Positions 39,638 to 41,662 of a stretch of 41,662 nucleotides of DNA are shown here, piece after piece. Location of the stretch: NCBI GenBank assembly GCA_002784465.1, contig PFLE01000017.1:1-41662 (forward strand), given 5' to 3'. The notes below the pieces were generated by a model. It was not told the origin of the DNA. It saw nothing but the letters and a program-made list of their open reading frames with translations, and did not search any database. Made by a program: the position numbers and the translations under genes. Within the stretch, counting starts at the first letter, position 1; every line of letters begins with the position of its first letter. This DNA comes from Candidatus Shapirobacteria bacterium CG_4_10_14_0_8_um_filter_39_15 (GTDB lineage Bacteria; Patescibacteriota; Microgenomatia; UM-FILTER-39-15).

Positions 39638-39712
39638 GGAGCCGTAGTTCACCGGTAGAACGCGATTCTTATAAAATCGATGTACTTGGTTCGACTCCAA
39701 GCGGCTCCACCA
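39638..39712 (+). tRNA. tRNA-Ile, anticodon UAU, with encoded CCA
   Basis: A full cloverleaf: acceptor GGAGCCG/CGGCTCC, D arm GTTC/GAAC with a short 7-base loop containing GG, anticodon stem CGATT/AATCG with loop CTTATAA (anticodon TAT at 34-36), variable loop ATGTA, T arm CTTGG-TTCGACT-CCAAG, discriminator A and CCA. The anticodon reads AUA as isoleucine directly, instead of the common tRNA-Ile(CAU) that needs lysidine. The gene stands alone with its own promoter. Confidence 0.9.
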
Positions 39713-39740
39713 AACTTTCGATATATCGAGTTTTACTCGC

Positions 39741-39783
39741 TATAAGTTGGATGCCCTTGGTTCGACCCCAAATTGTCTATTCC
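39741..39783 (+). pseudogene. 3' half of a tRNA, partial copy
   Basis: TATAAGTTGGATG, CTTGGTTCGACCCCAA, and a CTATTCCA end align with the 3' half of the tRNA-Ile gene just upstream (ATAA..T.GATG..CTTGGTTCGAC.CCAA). No 5' half or acceptor pairing exists. Such 3'-half copies often mark past integration at a tRNA gene, and a toxin-antitoxin pair follows directly; this link is an inference. Confidence 0.55.
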
Positions 39784-40196
39784 ATTTGAAACCCTGCTTT
39801 GGAGAAATGGTGGTCAAAAGTGGCGGCGCGTCTCAATTCCAACCTTTCCATCACGGCAAACGAAACGCAGTCGGTAAAAGAAAGATTGCTCCACTTTTTT
39901 AAGAACCAATTCCAGGCTTTTCCTTCATCGGTCGCGGTCACCCGAATAATTTTTATATTGGCGGCGTTATTTATCAGGAGTCTGCGGAATTCCTCTGTTT
40001 TGTTAATACCTCGTCTTTTGCGAATTAGCGTGAATGTTTCGTCAAGAATATAATTGGAGGTAGCCAGGGAAGCATGTTCTCTTCGTAATTTATCCCAGAC
40101 TTTTATCGCTTCTTTGTAGAAATCGTCTTTCTCATCGAGAATGGCCTTGAAAAAGCTGGTGTCGATAAAAACAGGAGACACTGGTAATTTAGCCAT
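39777..40196 (-). CDS. PIN-domain toxin (VapC-like)
   Basis: 139 residues with the PIN-domain acidic residues: VFIDTSFFKAIL (D12), SNYILDETFTLIRKRRG (Glu in DET), FTDCVSFAVMERLELRRAAT (Asp) and FDHHFSKAGF (Asp). VapC-type toxins cut tRNA or rRNA with Mg. It overlaps the upstream antitoxin gene by 8 bases, and its 3' end runs into the partial tRNA copy. Confidence 0.9.
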   Translation of the reverse strand: MAKLPVSPVFIDTSFFKAILDEKDDFYKEAIKVWDKLRREHASLATSNYILDETFTLIRKRRGINKTEEFRRLLINNAANIKIIRVTATDEGKAWNWFLKKWSNLSFTDCVSFAVMERLELRRAATFDHHFSKAGFQME

Positions 40197-40452
40197 AGAT
40201 TAATTCATCATCTGCGGAGATACCCAAGGGTTTATTTTCCCCCTTAGATAATTTTGGCAAATCCCAGATGGTTAACGCCCCTTTTTTGGGATTGACCCAG
40301 TGTCCGACTAAACTTCGGATATTCGATAATCCCTGTACGGTTAACCGGATATATTCATTAACGCTCATGCCGGACTCGGCCGCCATGGTTTTAATTTGTA
40401 TCCAGTCAGAATAGGGGATGCGCAAATTTGTTGTTACCATTATTTGGTTCAT
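40189..40452 (-). CDS. Ribbon-helix-helix antitoxin of the PIN toxin
   Basis: TTNLRIPYSDWIQIKTMAAE, SGMSVNEYIRLTVQG is a ribbon-helix-helix DNA-binding domain; the rest (KGALTIWDLPKLSKGENKPL) would thread into the toxin. Starts at ATG 40458, 40452 and 40440 are possible; 40452 is chosen because the promoter places the mRNA start near 40456. It precedes and overlaps the toxin gene, the usual antitoxin-first order. Confidence 0.85.
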   Translation of the reverse strand: MNQIMVTTNLRIPYSDWIQIKTMAAESGMSVNEYIRLTVQGLSNIRSLVGHWVNPKKGALTIWDLPKLSKGENKPLGISADDELIYG

Positions 40453-40462
40453 AATCATACTA

Positions 40463-40491
40463 AAGATACCATAGTATGGATGGTATGTCAA
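40463..40491 (-). promoter_or_regulatory. Promoter and operator of the PIN toxin-antitoxin pair
   Basis: On the minus strand TTGACA (40491-40486), 17 bases, TATCTT (40468-40463). The inverted repeat ATACCAT-AGTATGG-ATGGTAT (40466-40486) fills the spacer and is a likely site for the antitoxin. Confidence 0.7.
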
Positions 40492-40554
40492 TGGCGAGTG
40501 GGCAAGCTCCGAAGTTACAGTTCTTCCAGCCTGGCCTTGCCTGTGTTTTCCGGG

Positions 40555-40815
40555 TTAAGAGGTCGTAAAACGATGAAGAATTGAGGCGGCCAATGTTTGG
40601 TAGGGAATACCAGCTTAAGCAGCCTTTGCTTTAAGCCGGGATAAAACCCTTTCCGAAAGACGAATATTGATATTTCTGTTTTTATCAAGAGTATTTTTGG
40701 CGGCCAAGATTATTTCCTTCTTTGTTTTTTGAGAATTTTTTACCGGTACTAAGTTTCCCGCCTCAATTTCCTTAAGGAGTTTTTCTTCTTCTTTGGTTAG
40801 TTCAAAATATTTCAT
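40555..40815 (-). pseudogene. CopG/BrnA-like antitoxin with in-frame TAA
   Basis: From ATG 40815 (MKYFELTKEEEKLLKEIEAG) through KNRNINIRLSERVLSRLKAK, the start of a ribbon-helix-helix domain, to a TAA at 40615-40617. The same frame continues AGIPYQTLAASILHRFTTS to a natural TAA at 40555, completing the domain ('EEGIPYQTLISSILHKY' is typical). A GAA to TAA change fits. The short product would lack the second helix. No partner toxin is beside it. Upstream codons to 40923 are not family-like. Confidence 0.7.
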
Positions 40816-40882
40816 ATTATTTTTTTGGGTTGGGATGCTCAAGAACCTCCAGCAAACCGCCCCAAAGCCGATTCTAATCTGG

Positions 40883-40953
40883 TTGTTACCAACTCGATTG
40901 CTCAAGCTGTCCAAAGCGGCCATTAAAAAAGTAATCGATTAAGTTGGTAACAA
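40883..40953. repeat. 12-bp inverted repeat pair
   Basis: TTGTTACCAACT (40883-40894) and AGTTGGTAACAA (40942-40953) are perfect reverse complements 47 bases apart, upstream of the CopG-like gene. They could be an operator pair or ends of a lost element. Confidence 0.45.
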
Positions 40954-41034
40954 ATAAAATATACCAGAAACACTAGTTCGAATACAAGTCAAATTTTGGA
41001 TACTTGAAATTAAAAAATATGGTATAGTTTGTTT

Positions 41035-41662
41035 ATGGAAAATCAAATTAATGTTGGAGACCAAAATACCCAGCAAATAGGGCAAAATCCTGTCAACCAT
41101 CAAGCGCTCACCCCGGAAAAGCCGAAAACTAATTTTTTGATGATCGGTAGTATCGTTTTGGCCTGTTTTGTTGTTTTTGGTTTTGGTGGGTATTTTTTAG
41201 GTAAACAACAATGGGTTACTAAAAATTCCGTACAGACAACTGGCATTACGCCAAGCATTTCCCCAATACCGAGCGAAACACCTTACCTAGCAGGAGATTG
41301 GAAAACTTACAACATTACTACAGAGCCCACTTTGGGATTAGCAAACTATACGGTTAAGATGCCTGTATCATGGAAGCAAATTGAACATTCATCGAATTTT
41401 CAAGATACTGAAACATTCCAAGATCAATATGGACAATTCACGTATCAACTTGTTATTCATCAGCAGAAAAACTATAACGAGCAAACGGGTAAACAGTATG
41501 TCACCTTAAAGGAAGTAATAGGGTTCCCTTATGATGTGACAACGCTTGTTGTTGGTGGACAGCAGGCCGCTCAAGTTTTGCCAAGAGCAGGATCGGAATC
41601 TGATTATAAAGTATTGTTTTTTTCTAAAGATACAAAATTAGTTTTCAGCATTGAACTTGATA
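41035..41662 (+). CDS. Membrane-anchored exported protein, 3' end beyond window
   Basis: Open from ATG 41035 to the edge (209 codons). MENQINVGDQNTQQIGQNPV is a cytoplasmic start seen in many CPR membrane proteins; a membrane helix follows (FLMIGSIVLACFVVFGFGGYF), then a Thr/Ser/Pro linker (GITPSISPIPSETPYL) and an extracytoplasmic domain (YTVKMPVSWKQIEHS) of PsbP-like or unknown type. TATAGT (41023-41028) ends 6 bases before the ATG, so the message is probably leaderless. Function unknown. Confidence 0.75.
   Translation, partial: MENQINVGDQNTQQIGQNPVNHQALTPEKPKTNFLMIGSIVLACFVVFGFGGYFLGKQQWVTKNSVQTTGITPSISPIPSETPYLAGDWKTYNITTEPTLGLANYTVKMPVSWKQIEHSSNFQDTETFQDQYGQFTYQLVIHQQKNYNEQTGKQYVTLKEVIGFPYDVTTLVVGGQQAAQVLPRAGSESDYKVLFFSKDTKLVFSIELD

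Overview
The window looks like chromosomal DNA from a Candidate Phyla Radiation (Patescibacteria) bacterium, most likely of the Microgenomates type. This is an inference from style, not from a marker gene: AT-rich DNA; many genes with no Shine-Dalgarno whose start codon lies 6-8 bases after a -10 box; a split transketolase; archaeal-type triosephosphate isomerase and class I aldolase; paralogous AAA-DUF4143 ATPases; DUF5667, S23 and DUF5678/retropepsin-like proteins; and dense short hairpin repeats between and inside genes. TGA is used as a stop, so the UGA-recoded CPR lineages do not fit.

Layout. 1-4.7 kb is accessory: a Gln/Asn-rich exported protein between ~90-bp direct repeats, an AAA-DUF4143 ATPase, small membrane or exported proteins, and two broken genes (a frameshifted Kazal-like protein and an HxH-type protein with an in-frame TAG). 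4.68-7.21 kb is a 2.5-kb segment with a second AAA-DUF4143 ATPase and a radical SAM protein. It is bounded by 39-bp direct repeats that copy the 3' end of the neighbouring LytR-type gene, as expected for insertion at a gene's 3' end. 8.2-8.37 kb holds a 14-codon lysine-rich peptide gene with an ideal Shine-Dalgarno and two terminators.

8.4-11.1 kb is an Fe-S cluster assembly operon (Rrf2 regulator, MIP18/SufT-like, iscS, iscU). 11.1-11.8 kb holds decayed GIY-YIG and Bro-N genes. After a CapA-like protein, 12.8-21.1 kb is a central-carbon cluster: tpiA, rpiB, pgk, gap, rpe-like, a LOG-family protein, the two transketolase halves, class I aldolase and a PfkB kinase. Together these cover lower glycolysis and the non-oxidative pentose phosphate pathway.

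21.1-29.3 kb is a cell-envelope and toxin-antitoxin region: a beta-lactamase-fold hydrolase, two Phd/RelE-type modules, a broken transglutaminase-like gene, two class A penicillin-binding proteins, and a DUF5678/retropepsin-like pair whose catalytic Asp is Asn. 29.4-33 kb has a frameshifted NYN nuclease, a Fic-like protein with Gln in place of the catalytic His, a CPBP protease and a DUF5667 protein. 33.1-36.3 kb is the anaerobic ribonucleotide reductase set nrdR-nrdD-activase. 36.5-39.1 kb encodes a VirD4-like membrane ATPase. The right end has an S23 protein between inverted repeats, tRNA-Ile(UAU) with a partial tRNA copy, a PIN/RHH toxin-antitoxin pair, a nonsense-interrupted CopG-like antitoxin and a truncated membrane-anchored protein.

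Two themes cross the window. Short palindromic repeats have entered many conserved genes in frame, and at least six genes carry single-base lesions (frameshifts or stops) in otherwise well-preserved frames.
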